Below are positions 12,926 to 24,948 of a stretch of 64,000 nucleotides of DNA, piece after piece (the first letter of the stretch is position 1; each line of letters starts with the position of its first letter). The notes beneath the pieces were generated by a model. The model saw only the letters and a program-made list of their open reading frames with translations, did not search any database and had not been told where the DNA came from. The translations under genes and the position numbers were made by a program. The stretch covers positions 91,202,001 through 91,266,000 of the forward strand of contig OZ231126.1 of NCBI GenBank assembly GCA_965153355.1, written 5' to 3'. This DNA comes from Flaccisagitta enflata. Its lineage: Eukaryota; Chaetognatha; Sagittoidea; Aphragmophora.

Positions 12926-13327
12926 TGAATTGGCTGTGGGTGATGTAAGCAAATATCAATTCAAAGAATCAGAGGCAAATATCGATTCAAAGAATCAGAA
13001 GCTAGAAGTACTGAGCTAAATAAACTTGCGTGCCCGGCATCTATTTTGTGGGCCTGCCCTATTTTAAGGGTTGTTTATAAAAAAAGAAAATTACAAATTT
13101 TGTAACAATGCTGAATGAAATGGAGGGGGGGGGGGGAAAGGGATTAGCATGTCGGAAACTTGATGAGGGAAAACTGTGTACCTCGGAAGATTTTCAAAAT
13201 ATGAACGCCTGGTTTCTTGTTCGCTCATTTTATTCAATTCAAAACCATAAGGCCTTCTCAGCTCACAAACAACCTTTTTGGTGCGCCTGAGCCTTTTGCA
13301 ATGAGAAGGTACTGAAGAAAAAAATGA
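12926..13327. other. Intron sequence, no gene seen
   Basis: AT-rich, with a duplicated AAATATCGATTCAAAGAATC type phrase near 12953-12990 and a run of G at 13123-13136. No splice-bounded open frame recognised. Confidence 0.5.
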
Positions 13328-13463
13328 CAATAAAGCCGGATATGCGGCAGGACAGTCGCAGAAGATAGGGCAGGGGCAATAATGTAAAAACCGCTTGCAA
13401 TTCAAAAATGTTACGGTCTGACTCTCACGGCAAGTTCTAGAGTCGCGTGTCCACGACTAAAAA
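13328..13463 (-). mobile_element. Hairpin element 4 (short)
   Basis: On the minus strand it starts TTTTTAGTCGTGGACACGCG ACTCTA and ends with a GCGACT arm copy, the palindrome GCCGCATATCCGGC and TTTATTG. Length about 136 bp. The right-end arm copy is only partly preserved. Confidence 0.55.
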
Positions 13464-13475
13464 CATACAGAAAGA

Positions 13476-13480
<5 letters not shown>

Positions 13481-13546
<66 letters not shown>
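13481..13546. repeat. (GA)n microsatellite
   Basis: GA dinucleotide run of about 65 bp, just beyond hairpin element 4. Confidence 0.95.
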
Positions 13547-13549
<3 letters not shown>

Positions 13550-13738
13550 GGGACCATAAGAAATGTTGCTGACCAACCAACAGACAAACTGATAGACTGA
13601 TTGGAAAGTCCAAGTGTGGTCTGTGCCAATGTTTGTCAGGTTAACAGGGAGCTTGCCAATGTTTGGAAGAAGGCTGGCTCAAAAATTCCACTTAACAATC
13701 AACAACACCAGCAACAACAATGAATACAGAAACAACAG

Positions 13739-13743
13739 CAGTG

Positions 13744-13783
<40 letters not shown>

Positions 13784-13924
13784 CCACAAAAATAACAGCA
13801 ACAGTAGCGAAAACAGTAGCGGCTTTAGCGGCAGCAACAGCATAAACAGCTTCATCTGTAACTACTAAATAATCAACAACACTAGCGACAACAATAAATA
13901 CATTGATACAGCAACAAAAACAAT

Positions 13925-13980
<56 letters not shown>

Positions 13981-13981
13981 C
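13739..13981. repeat. (CAA)n arrays
   Basis: Two CAA runs (about 13739-13785 and 13915-13981) separated by a CAGCAACAG-rich mixed stretch. The poly-Asn and poly-Leu frames here are not genes. Confidence 0.9.
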
Positions 13982-14319
13982 CACAACTTCAAACTGCTTT
14001 TGAATGAGACCAATCCCGAAATTTTCTGCGATCGGAGGAGAAGTGATGATCTCAGGAAGATCTGATTTAGTGGCAATTTCGATTTGCTGGTGGGTCTCAT
14101 GGTGTGAAGCGGTCCTTTACTGTTCACTGAGACTCACCACACGGCTTTTGGACCCCGATGCATTACACTTTGGATCTATCATAGCCAGGAAAGCCATATC
14201 CCCCGTACAAATGCATTCAGAAAAAAAGTAAAAAATTACAGGGCCTTTTTTAAAAAAGAAAATCAATTTTCTCGATAATCACTTGGCCAATTGAGCTGAA
14301 ATTTTAGATAGGGCAAGAA

Positions 14320-14745
14320 AAATTGCTGTCAAATGAGACCAATCTCACATTTTGTGACCAATTAGAAGAGTAGTTATGATTTCATGAAGATTTAAATATT
14401 TCATGAAATAGAAATCATTTTTCTTTTCTCTTCAAAATCACATTTCTCAATGACGGAGTGCCTAGATCAAGTTCAAATCCATTTTCCAAAGAGATTAGGC
14501 TCTTGATAAGCAAAAAGAAAACATGAAAAGGGATTGGAAATAAAGTTTCATTCGACTGCCCATATTGAGCCCAATCTACTAACCAGCCTACCAGCCTAAA
14601 AGTGATAGATTTTTATAACTTATACAATTTTCAACCAATTTGGTTAAAACTTAGTGTGTAGACTCAAAATGAAATGACTCTATGTTTGTATGTGTTTTAA
14701 CACAATTTTAGCGTGGTAACCGGCAAAAGCAGTTAACTACTTGGG
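14320..14745. repeat. Inverted copy of the 4.0-5.15 kb repeat
   Basis: 14320-14590 is the complement of 4862-5150 (for example TCAATGACGGAGTG against CACTCCGTCATTGA). It is followed by one copy of the array unit (CAGCCTACCAGCCTAAAAGT, then TTTCAACCAATTTGGTT) at 14580-14745. Confidence 0.7.
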
Positions 14746-15245
14746 TGCTTTACATAGCAAAAGTTGCTTATTTCTTTTCATCCTCTTGACCTAATGTGGA
14801 GTGGCCAATTTTAGGACCATTACCTTTTTTCTTTCATCAAAAATTGTTCATCTTCCATTTTTTAGAAAATTGTTTTTGAGAGCCTAATTTGTATATTGCA
14901 GTGGGATAAAAGATATGCTGATCTTTTCTGAATTAGCTTTTACAAATTTCTGCTCTTTAAAGAATTGTTAATCTGCCTTTTTACAAGCTCTTTCGTAACT
15001 TAAGCTGTGATATTTTAATTTATTTTTTATAAAAATCATGATTTTCTAAAACTAACAATTGTTCCTTTTGTAACAAGACCGCACAGGATTTTGCTGAATT
15101 CTGAGAATTCTGAGAATTCTTAGGGCCAAAACAAAAATGGAAGATGAAGGAATTTTGAAAAAAGGAAAATGGTCATCTTCATGATTTTTTTCACTCCGTA
15201 TTGGGTTAGCGGGACGAGAAGAAAATCAAATTTTTTGCTATGTGA
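14738..15245. repeat. Diverged direct repeat, copy 1 of 2
   Basis: Shares an ordered series of phrases with 16252-16690: CTTGGGTGCTTTACATAGC, AATGTGGAGTGGCCAATTTT, GCAGTGGGATAAA, and AACAAAAATGGAAGATGA. No coding potential seen. Confidence 0.6.
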
Positions 15246-15372
15246 AGCCCCCATGTGTACTACCCAACCACGATACCACCTTAAAAGTAAAAAAAACTTG
15301 CATAATTTTGGCAGTCTTGCACCTATTGGGTAAAAATTGCTATGGAGACTCAAAGTGAAACAACTCAACTTA

Positions 15373-15596
15373 TGCCATTTGACAATTCTGATTGACAGTG
15401 CCATTTGACAATGCTGTTTGATAATGCCATTAGACAATGCCATTTGACAATGCCGTTTTACAATGTCATTTGACAATACCATGACAATGCTGTTTGACAA
15501 TGCCGTTTGACAATGCTTTTTGACAATGCCGTTTGACAATGCCGTTTGACAATGTTGTTTGACAATGTTTTTTGACAATGCCGTTGGACAATGCCG
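15373..15596. repeat. Tandem repeat, 13-bp unit
   Basis: About 17 imperfect units of TTTGACAATGCCG. An open minus-strand frame through it (repeats of K-Q-H-C-Q-T-A-L-S-N) is a by-product. Confidence 0.85.
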
Positions 15597-17017
15597 TACT
15601 ACAAATACATCCTATAAGTACTACAAAAGGATTACGATGATGATCAGGCTGCAGATGTGTACAGGGTTGAGGGTGGTCGTTGAAGATTGGAACGGATTTA
15701 TAGTTGACAATTTATGACGCCTGAGCCTGACTGTCGAAATTGGATGACAGCCTTGAATGACAATTCAAATCGTGTGACGGTGAGTGAATGAGCGGGTCAA
15801 TTGAGCATTAGGCATCAGGCGAAGGACGATCAGTGATAGGCAATAGACAATAGGCAATTGGCAATAGGCATTATGACGTAGTGCATACGAAAGTGAAATT
15901 TCGTGAGTCAACTCATTTTTTTCAATATTGTTAATATTGTTAATTTGCATTTTTTACTGATTAGAAATGATTATTAGTTTATAATTGTTATATTTTTGCA
16001 TAGAAAATCATTTTAAAGTCCATATTATCTATGTAATTTAGGGATAGATATTACAAAAAAATAGGTTTTTGAAAAAAATTGCATTTTTAAAAACATGGGC
16101 TTTTTCTGAACACTTTTTAGAACAGGGCCATGTTTTTCATCTCGGATAAATTCAACTGATTTTTTTTTAAGGGCGGTTTTTTGCTTGAAAGTGACGGAAC
16201 AGCTAGCGTCTTGCTACGGAAAGCTTGTAAGATGAGCGCAAACTACATGAGGCTTGGGTGCTTCACATAGCTGTGAATTTCTCTTCGTACCGCTTACCTT
16301 ATGTGGAATGGTTAATTTTAGGGCCCTTACTATTTTTCTTTTCCTCAAAATCATTCATCTTCCGTTTTTTTAGCGAGCTTTTTGTAAGACTTAATTTGCA
16401 TAATGCAGTGGGATAAATTGTTGTGCTGATGTTCTTTGAAATGATTTTTACTATTTTTTTTTTCATGAACTTGATCATCAGCTTTCTAAGTTAGCTCTTA
16501 TATAGTTTCTGCTATAACATTGAAGTCTATCCTTACAAATATCATGATTTTCCAAAACAAATAACTGCTCTATCGGTAACAAAACTATGAAAGGAATTTT
16601 CGATTCCCATTGAATTCTATTGGTAACTTCAAGGTCAAAACAAAAACGGAAGATGATGGAATTATAAGATAAGGAAAACACTCAGCTTCAGAGATATGAA
16701 ATTTTTTTTTCTTATATTTTTATTCAGCGGAAGAAAAACGGAGCGACGTTGAAAAATTTTAGTGCTGAAATTTCAGACCCTAATCTATCTGCATGTTATT
16801 GGAGTTATGTAAAAATGCAAAATTATACATCCAGATCCAGTAATATAATTTCACCCAACAGCTTTTTAAAATTTTGTTCTCTTTTTTACAAGAAATATTC
16901 ATGTTTTGTTGAATTACTTTTGTCTTTATTTAATAAACAATTGATAATTTTTGTTTGATTATCTTTTCAAAATACCATTAGAATAATCAGAAATGTAGAA
17001 AAAAAAGTATAGGTTTT
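15597..17017. other. AT-rich intron sequence with repeat copy 2
   Basis: Contains the second diverged copy (16252-16690) of the 14.7-kb repeat and short CAATAGGCAATTGG-type phrases near 15838-15870. No exon recognised. Confidence 0.5.
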
Positions 17018-17643
17018 GATAACGGGTGGTCAAAAAAAAGTGACCAAGCTAGAATTTTCACCAATAGATTTTGATTTTTTTTTTGCAAGTAAATATTTTA
17101 AAATTGAAGTATAGTATATAAAAAAAAATAATTTTTTTTGATTTTTTCAAACAAAGAACTATATAGATACAAAAAAGTAAAATGTTCAAATAGAACAGTA
17201 ATAACATAAATATCACCTAATTTTAAAAAACACATACCTTTACTAGGTCATGTCTGATATGAACACAATTTATTGTAAGTCTCCAAACTTTGGTTAAAAA
17301 GATTTTAATAGAAAACAAAAGAATGTTTTTAAGAAGTATCTTTTGTTTTGTTGTATGCATGTATTTTTAAAATTTTTCTTAGATTTTTTTTATTGTTAAC
17401 TATAAACAGTGAATCTATAAAAAAATTTTAGTTTTTTTATAAAGAAATTTTTCAAAAAATCAAAGCGGTCTAAAATTAAATTGAGTTAATTGTAAATAGC
17501 TCCAAATGTAAAAAAAATATACAAAAATCACAATAATTAAAAAATTTTTTCTGCACCATATCTTTTTAGCAAAAAAAGATTTTTTTTCATAAACATTTTT
17601 TTATAAAAGATAAAAAAACACTTTTTTTTGACCACCCGTTATC
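17018..17643. mobile_element. TIR element P5
   Basis: Perfect-looking terminal inverted repeats GATAACGGGTGGTCAAAAAA and the complement TTTTTTGACCACCCGTTATC. 626 bp, very AT-rich, with no open frame. The outer motif is shared with the ends of P6. Confidence 0.75.
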
Positions 17644-17707
17644 AGTAAAAACAATTATCTGAAATAGTTCATACGGACTGAAAATCAAATTTCATCTTCG
17701 TTTGCAC

Positions 17708-17734
17708 TGGGTTCGAATCCCACCGCTGCCACCA
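17708..17734 (+). other. tRNA-Leu 3'-end-like segment
   Basis: GGGTTCGAATCCCACCGCTG plus CCACCA: the T arm, acceptor strand and CCA tail of a tRNA-Leu (AAG type) as I remember it. Upstream bases do not form the rest of a tRNA. The genomic CCA means it is either a retroposed tRNA end or a primer-binding site of a minus-strand retroelement whose LTR would lie to the right. No CA-ended LTR could be defined there. Confidence 0.55.
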
Positions 17735-17847
17735 AGTTAAGGAAAGTGGCTTTTATCAGTATGCTGCAATAAATGATAAAAGCGATCTCAACTTTGGTTA
17801 TACAGTGTAATCTTTCTTACAAAGACAGACAAGGATAGACAAAGGGC

Positions 17848-17912
17848 GACAAATATTAGACAAATATTAGACAAATATTAGACAAATATTAGACAAATAT
17901 TAGACAAATATT
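17848..17912. repeat. Tandem repeat, 11-bp unit
   Basis: Six copies of GACAAATATTA. It is flanked on both sides by the phrase TGATAAAAGCGATCTCAACT, which continues as a direct repeat of about 45 bp (17773 and 17929). Confidence 0.85.
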
Positions 17913-18130
17913 ATTACCTGCAATGAATGATAAAAGCGATCTCAACTTTGGTTATACAGTGTAATACCGCACCCAAATTGAGATCTCTTTTATAACCCTC
18001 ATAAAAGGGATTTTGCGGTTGTCTTTAAATGTGGTTTGCTTACGTAGTTGGAAATGGAAATAAAAAGGGGATTGGTCATCATGAGGGCTTACGGGCCTAA
18101 AGGTTCAAATGGCATATTCTAAACTGGCAA

Positions 18131-18708
18131 TACTATCTTGGCCATAAAGATCCAGACAGCTTTAAAGTGTCATAACTTGCTTAATTTTAATCGCAGTGAG
18201 ATGATTTTTTTTTTCAAAATTCGCATCTTCAAAAGATCTATCAAATGAGACCAAGCTGGTTCCTGTATCTTTATCCGTTTAGAAATGAGAGCTGAATGAA
18301 GAAAATAATTGCTTTTTGCAAGTGTGGTGGGCAAATTTTTGTTTGCTTATGGAAGATGGTGCACTGGCACATTGCGCCAAATGTACTGAAAAATCAATGA
18401 GTTATGCTTGTCTAAGGGTCAGCTCGGATCAATCTGGATCTCAATCCAATTCAGAACTCAAAGATTCAAATGGAAAACCTGCAGAAACTCTGGAAAACAG
18501 CATTCAAAGCAGTGCTGAAATGAATTACAGGTTTGAAACAACATCACTCCAGAGAACCCCCTGTCTCTCTACTGCTTAATATACTGCTTAATACTGCTTA
18601 ATATGGTCATACTCAATATTAGATGCATTTTGATATGTTTGCTGCTCTCACCTGGTCAACAAATTAACTTTTACACTTACTGTCCGGATCTTTATGGCCA
18701 AGATAGTA
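18131..18708. mobile_element. TIR element P7 (TA target)
   Basis: Left TACTATCTTGGCCATAAAGA, right TCTTTATGGCCAAGATAGTA, with TCCAGACAG and CTGTCCGGA continuing inward. The outer TACTATCTTGGC is shared with P16 at 58.1 kb. The interior holds an 87-codon open frame (18316-18579) with no domain I know. Confidence 0.7.
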
Positions 18709-18967
18709 GGCTATAGGACGTACTGAAATTAAACAAGGAAGAGTTTACCCAGAGGACTAAATTACCAATCGCATTACCCTTTTTGCACTGGTCAGTGATT
18801 GCGTTGTTTTTTTTATAGATCAGATATGTAAACTTACATGAGCAAACCAATCTGTTACTTCAAATGACGAAGATACAAAAAGTCTGATGGAAATTCGCTT
18901 TTGAACTGTCCAAAAGAAAAAAAAATTGATAACAACTATTATGGCAACTGCTCACAGGAAATTTTAA

Positions 18968-19084
18968 ATTTGCATAGAAAATCAAAATATGAACAAAAGA
19001 AGAACATAGCGCGCTCAGTTACTGATTTAGGAATCACGCTATGTTCTTGTTTGGTCCATGATTTGATTTTCTGTGCAAATTTAA
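18968..19084. repeat. Short inverted repeat
   Basis: ATTTGCATAGAAAATCAAAA and GAACATAGCG at the left match CGCTATGTTC and GATTTTCTGTGCAAAT at the right. About 45-bp imperfect arms around a 20-bp centre; perhaps the core of a decayed foldback. Confidence 0.65.
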
Positions 19085-19618
19085 AATATCCAATGGGTCA
19101 TGGTACATTGACAAAACAAGTTTTCATCGCATTTCACATGATTTTTCAGCCATAAAATGAAAAACATGAGATCAAAACTGGCAAATGCGAGTTCATGCAA
19201 AATATGTCTGTTGACAAGTTAATTGAAACTGTCAAAGCAAAAAATTCATAGAATTTCGTTCTATAAAAATCATGATTCATCTGGGTTGGGTAGCAAATTT
19301 TATGGTAATTTTCAGTGCCGCATAGTCAAGCGCAGCGGAATGAGCTAACAGAGCTGCGTCAGCGCGTGAGTGAATAGTCAACCCATGTAAAAAGTAGCTA
19401 CTGGGACGAAAGGCCGTTGACACACACATACCATCATCACAAAATATGCGAGTGTGAATCCTTTCCCACACAAACCCACACCCAAAGTCAAAACAACTTT
19501 TGTGTAGTAGAGTTCCTCTCATTTACTCTCAACTCAGATTTACGACGAATACGCGGACCAGTTTCTATTCACGGCTCACTCCCATAAAAAAGGTGAGTCG
19601 CTGAGATGAGAACAGCCA

Positions 19619-19620
<2 letters not shown>
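19085..19620. other. Intron sequence, no gene seen
   Basis: Somewhat GC-richer than its surroundings around 19320-19560. An 81-codon minus-strand frame (19277-19522) has no recognised domain and no convincing splice borders. Confidence 0.4.

Positions 19621-19621
<1 letters not shown>

Positions 19622-19672
<51 letters not shown>
19622..19672. repeat. (GT)n microsatellite
   Basis: GT run of about 50 bp. A related GTGTTTGTGTG-rich patch follows at 19730-19766, and both are preceded by GAGTCGCTGAGA or followed by GTCGCTGAGA, suggesting a local duplication. Confidence 0.9.
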
Positions 19673-20452
19673 GCTGAGAAGTTCTCATTGAGAACAACTG
19701 CTCGAGCACACTAATGTTTAAGTGTGAGTGTGTATTTGTGTGTTTGTGTGTGTGTTTGTGTGTGTCGCTAAGGGCAACCACCTGAAAACACTCCTGCCTA
19801 CTAAGAGACAAAGTTATATTGACTGACAATATCATATTCACTTTGTCCTTTGTTTTTCTCTGAGTTAACCATCGAAAGAGTTGTAAAACATGTCAATTAG
19901 AAGGAAATGAATATGAAAACTCTGTGTAGTGTAAAACAAGCGAAGCGAAGATCTTTGACTGAGGAAAAAAAAAATATTCGCTCGGGCGCGTACTTTGTGA
20001 TTCACTTGACAGAAAGATGTTTCATTTGATGTTAACGTCAAACGAAATTAAATGCTTCTACCAGAAAGAAAATGGGAGAGAGAAAAAAACTTGTTGGGCG
20101 ATAAGGGGGGATGAAAGGAGAAAGGTTCAAACCAAAAGGAGTCGAAGAGGGAGAAAAAGAGTGTATTTGTGTGGGTTGGACTGGATTTATGAAAAGTGGA
20201 TCAATATCCCTCACTGTACCCAAACTGAAATAAATGGAAGAGGGCCTTGTGAACCCTCACTGACTAGTACGCACGCCACTCCTAGTTTTCCATAAAACAG
20301 AATCTGAAAATCATACCTTCTCAATCTAACCCAAAAGCAAATTGCTTACCAAAAGTGGTTAGGGCAATGATTATCACTTATATATGACTTATATTCACAC
20401 ATTAAGTGTAACGGGAAAACAAATAAATAAGTAACAAGGGAATAAGAAGCAA

Positions 20453-20641
20453 ACAAGCCCAGGCGGGCAACTCGATGCGTCATCTGCGTGAAACCAGAAG
20501 AGGCGTAATGGACTGACAGACGGACGGACAGATGGATGGACCGTCACCGACGGACTGACGGATGGACCAATGAACGGACGCACCAATGGATGGACAAAAG
20601 GACAGACCCTTTTATAGAGATGCGATGACGCATCTAAAAAA
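20453..20641 (-). mobile_element. Hairpin element 5
   Basis: On the minus strand: TTTTTTAGATGCGTCATCGC ATCTCTATAAAAGGGTCTGTC, then a GGTCCATC run, ending with GATGACGCATCGAGTTGCCC, the palindrome GCCCGCCTGGGC and TTGTT. The distant arm copy ATGACGCATC matches the left arm including the loop base changes specific to this copy. 189 bp. Confidence 0.75.
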
Positions 20642-20731
20642 GGAAAAAAAGATTATATGTGTAGTGGGAAGCGGGTCATCACTTTCTCTTACATGCTACA
20701 AAGACGCAGTTTTTCAGTCGCTTGACGTTGG

Positions 20732-21261
20732 TACAGTTGATTCCGTCTAGACTTGAGGTAACGGGGGCAAGCATTATGGAAAGACAATTGAAGCTAGGGG
20801 AGTGATATTTGGAATATAGACCAATAAAAGGATGCTTTATTACCCATTTTGCCAAGGAAACACATTTCCATGTATTCTCGCAAAAATATCAACTTTTTGA
20901 GAATTTTTTTCAGGGAACATTGCTTTAATTCAAATGTGCAACAACATTCCCACAGTATGTTCTGTAAGAATATCGCTCGTTTGGCCCTTGCTAGCTACGG
21001 CCAAACGCACGATATTTTTATAGAACATACTGTGGGAAACTCGCTGCAAATTTGATTTTAAGCAATGTTCCCTAAAAAAATTTCTCAAAATATCAATATT
21101 TTTGCGAGAATACAAGGAAATGTGTTTCCATGGCAACCAGCCATCATGGGGAATAAACCATCCTTTTATTAGTCTATATTCCAAATATCACTCCCCTGGC
21201 TTCATTTGTCTTTCTTCAATGCTTGCCCCCGTTATCTCAAGTCTAGACGGAATCTCCTGCA
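20732..21261. mobile_element. Palindromic MITE P8
   Basis: Arms share ATTCCGTCTAGACTTGAGGT, AACGGGGGCAAGCAT and GGGGAGTGATATTTGGAATA with their complements on the right. The centre holds CCCACAGTATGTTCTGTAAG and its complement, around CTTGCTAGCTACGG. Same family as P10 and P17. It ends about 400 bp before exon B. Confidence 0.7.
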
Positions 21262-21660
21262 CGTCCGTTTGTAAGTTTGACGGTCAACCAGCCGGTCGGT
21301 CAGTCCGTCAGTCGGTCCGTCGGTCGGATGTGGATCTTCAACGGTCTTGACTTGCCGCGTACATGTGACTCTTTGAATAATTGCGTTGTTATGCCCATCC
21401 GTCTGGTCTCTCATGGTAAACAATAAGGCGGATGTTTGTGGAAGAAAATGTTAATGAATTGATAATAAACAATCTTGGCGAGGAAGGGGACTAATATCAT
21501 AGATTTAAACTCATTCATTCCCTGAGAGTTAAAGTCGATGCGATTCTTCTAAAATCTTTTTTTTCTTCCGCTCTTCACTCTTCCCTGCTCCCCCATCTCC
21601 CCCCTCCGCTCCCCCCCTTCCGCCCCCCACCTCCTCCCACCCCTAAAAAACCCACTACAG
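21262..21660. other. Hairpin-element debris and pyrimidine tract
   Basis: A GGTCGGTCAGTCCGTCAGTC run (21290-21330) and GCCGCGTACATGTGACTCT (21354) look like remains of a hairpin element. 21563-21655 is almost pure pyrimidine and leads to the acceptor CTACAG of exon B. Confidence 0.5.
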
Positions 21661-21776
21661 GTGGTGACTTGGTTGGCCTTTTCTTGCCGACGGGTCGAAC
21701 GTGTTGGTATTACCAGACTCCCAAGGATACGTGTCACTTCGAGCCCACGAAAAAGCGCGTCGCGGACCCGAACCAA
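21661..21776 (+). CDS. Putative internal exon B of the FAM194-like gene
   Basis: Acceptor CACTACAG after a pyrimidine tract of nearly 100 bp, donor GTGAGT at 21777. The exon starts with two bases of a split codon and runs 38 codons in phase 0 to the donor, including GDLVGLFLPTGRTCWYYQ and ending near K-R-V-A-D-P-N-Q. The other two frames close early. Entry phase agrees with exon A (donor at 368), and exit phase 0 agrees with exon C. The phrase F-L-P-T-G-R-T echoes the P-x-G pattern of the FAM194 region, but I cannot place it in the remembered family alignment. It could belong to a different gene on the same strand. Confidence 0.55.
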
Positions 21777-22519
21777 GTGAGTGCGCCGTACACTGTGTAC
21801 ACGTCGTGATTGCGTGTGTGTGCTGGACTGCTAGTGTCTGTGCAAAAGTGCGCATTTAGCCTGCCAGGGGGAGTGAAGCTTGCTTGTCCGTTTTTCACTG
21901 TGGAGTTAGTACAGCTAATACAGATGGACGGATGGACAGACAAATGTATGAACAGACACACGGAAGGACAGACTGATGGATCGATAGAGGGGTGGACGAA
22001 TAGACGGACACAGTAGCGCAACCTCCGTAGTACTTCAACAGAGATGGACAGAAATAGATTAAAAGCTTTGACATGACATCAAAGAAGTGCTTTTCTTCTT
22101 TTTTTTATAATTGCTAATGGCAAAAAACGGCACTCATGCGATAAGATCGTTATCAAAGTATAAAAGTGGCTCATTCGAAAGTGTTGCCTTCGACCCGAAG
22201 CTTGATATTTGCTTGTTGCCTAGTTCACTCTCCTCCAGAATGTAAGTTAGCTGCAAAAGAAGCTTTGTTTCTATTTTTGTCTGTTTCTCTCTTTGTCTGT
22301 TTGTCTCTTTGTGTTACATTGAGCTCCCCTGATTGTTTCTTATTCTTTCTTTGGTTTCGTTTCAGGATTTGCGTTGATACTTACGCAATTTTATTCAGTC
22401 TAGTTCCACCTCCCAAATGTAAATCAACTACTTTCCCCCTTTCTTTGATGTCGCACTACTCTACTCTGTTACCTTACACTTCCCCCTGGTAGCTGCCGTA
22501 ATTTGTCTGCTTTGTCTCT
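21777..22519. other. Intron sequence, no gene seen
   Basis: Contains a GATGGACGGATGGACAGACA-type run (21921-22010) resembling the repeat tract of hairpin elements, but no hairpin or end was found. The pyrimidine-rich 22160-22510 has open frames without domains. Confidence 0.5.
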
Positions 22520-22930
22520 CTCAGTTATGCGCCACATAATCAACAGCTTTGTTGCATTTGGTTATGACTTATATTGCACTTGTTGAATGTTATTTGATTG
22601 CTATGTTCTTTTCTGTTATGGTGCGCTTTTTGGGTGTAATTTGATTGCTTTGTTCTTTTCTGTTCTATTGCACTTCCCAGATGCGACAACTCTTGGTTTT
22701 TTTCTTCTCAAGTTTCACTTCCCAAATGCAGTTTGATTGCTTTGATCTTTTAAGTTCTGATGCACTTCCCAAATGCAGTTTGGTTGCTTTGTTCTTTCCT
22801 GTTCTAATGCACTTCCTAGATACAATTTGGTTGCTTTATTCTTTTCTTTCATATTGCACAACCCACATGTAATTTAGTTGCTTCATTCATTTCTGCGTAG
22901 TTGCATTTCCCGGATGTGATGCATCTGCTC
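22520..22930. repeat. Degenerate tandem repeat, about 50-bp unit
   Basis: Recurring TTGCACTTCCCAAATGCAGT and TTTGGTTGCTTTGTTCTTTT phrases, roughly seven diverged units. The hydrophobic open frames on the plus strand come from this pyrimidine-rich array. Confidence 0.7.
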
Positions 22931-22994
22931 TACTCCTCTCCACCGCGTGATGCCAGATTTCCAATATTTATCGACTTTCTTTCAAATGTGTTCT

Positions 22995-23212
22995 GTTCAT
23001 TATCCTTGTTCGTTATCCTCCTTCGTTGTTCTCGTTCACTGTCCTCACTCATTGTCCCTGTTCGTTGTCCTTGCTCATCGTCCTCGCTCGTTGTCCTTTT
23101 TCGTTGTCCTCGCTCGTTGTCCTCGCTCATTGTCCTTGACCGTAGTCCTCGTTCGTTGTTCTCGTTCGTTTTCCTCGCTCGTTGTCCTTTTTCGTTGTCC
23201 TCGTATTCTTCT
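22995..23212. repeat. Tandem repeat, 13-bp unit
   Basis: About 17 units of TTGTCCTCGCTCG with substitutions. Every frame is open across much of it, giving R-C-P-R-S-L-S-S and R-T-T-S-E-D-N-E-like pseudo-proteins on either strand. Confidence 0.85.
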
Positions 23213-23805
<593 letters not shown>

Positions 23806-23950
23806 ACATTGCCGACTAATAATGATAAATGACTCGTTTTTGATAGCAACAGGTACCTCAGAATGTAACGATGCTCAGCGATGTGCGCATTTTGATTACG
23901 TACGAACAGACACATGTATACTTGTACATACATATACATGCACGAAAACT

Positions 23951-24051
<101 letters not shown>

Positions 24052-24260
24052 AGTGACGGATGAATGAACGGACCGACCAACAACCCAATTTTCTGTAGAA
24101 TCGCGTGGAAGTGAATGAAGATAAAGAAGCAATTTAGAAAGTCTATATACTTTACATGGCGCTAATTGCAAAGCTTGCTTGCGATCTTTTCATGCCTGCA
24201 AAACATTTCTTACGACAAGTCATTTTTGCACTTGAAAATTGCGTAAAGAATGTTTTCGAC

Positions 24261-24854
24261 TACCCCGTGTTCAATCTCAAAGTGGGAAAAGTAAAAAGCT
24301 TACAATCCTAAACGCAACCAGTCAGTGATTTCAATTCATTTTTTTCATGTAGTATTATGTTTGACGTTTTTTCTATAAAGATTTCATTGTTCTAGCCTTA
24401 ATAATTTGTCCACAACATCAATATTAAGTAAAACAAGTATATAAAGTTTGAGCTAAAAAACTCTCATTTCGATCATGATAGTTTTTCTTAAAATTGCTCG
24501 AATTTCTAAACGGTTTGAGCTAAAAATGCTAGATTAATCTCAAATGAAGTATGATTTTGAAATGCTTACATCTTAGACCAATCTGGCACCTGTTATCAAG
24601 CCGTTTGAGAATTAAAGGCAGAATATTGAAAAATAGTGTTAACAAAAATATTAGTTTTTGAGCCTCAACTGTAAAAACTTGTTTGACTTCAAATTAATGT
24701 TGTGGACTAACTATTTTAGCTAGACCAATGAAATTTGTACACAAAAAACGTCAAATATATTACTACAAGAGAAAAATGGTTTAAAACCACTGACCAAGTG
24801 CGTTTAGAAATGTAAGCTTTTTACTTTTCCCACTTTGAGATTGAACACCCTGTA
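24261..24854. mobile_element. Palindromic MITE P9 (TA target)
   Basis: TACCCCGTGTTCAATCTCAA at the left and TTGAGATTGAACACCCTGTA at the right, with GTGGGAAAAGTAAAAAGCTT matching inward. It contains TTTGACGTTTTTTCTATAAA and its complement-like ACAAAAAACGTCAAAT, a subterminal block shared with P12 and P14. Ends 95 bp before the LTR element. Confidence 0.75.
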
Positions 24855-24948
24855 GAATTGATAGCGTCAGGCTCTTGTCGTTACTGCCATGCCAAGCTCT
24901 GGTCTCGCGTCTTGCGTCTTACGTCTTGGGCTATGTGACACTGAGCTT

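Noticed and set aside
18316-18579. 87-codon frame inside P7 as a transposase
   Set aside because: Too short, no DDE/D or DNA-binding motif visible, and not in line with the element ends.
21549-22021. Minus-strand open frames overlapping exon B
   Set aside because: The plus-strand reading has matching acceptor, donor and phase. The minus frames run through the pyrimidine tract without borders.
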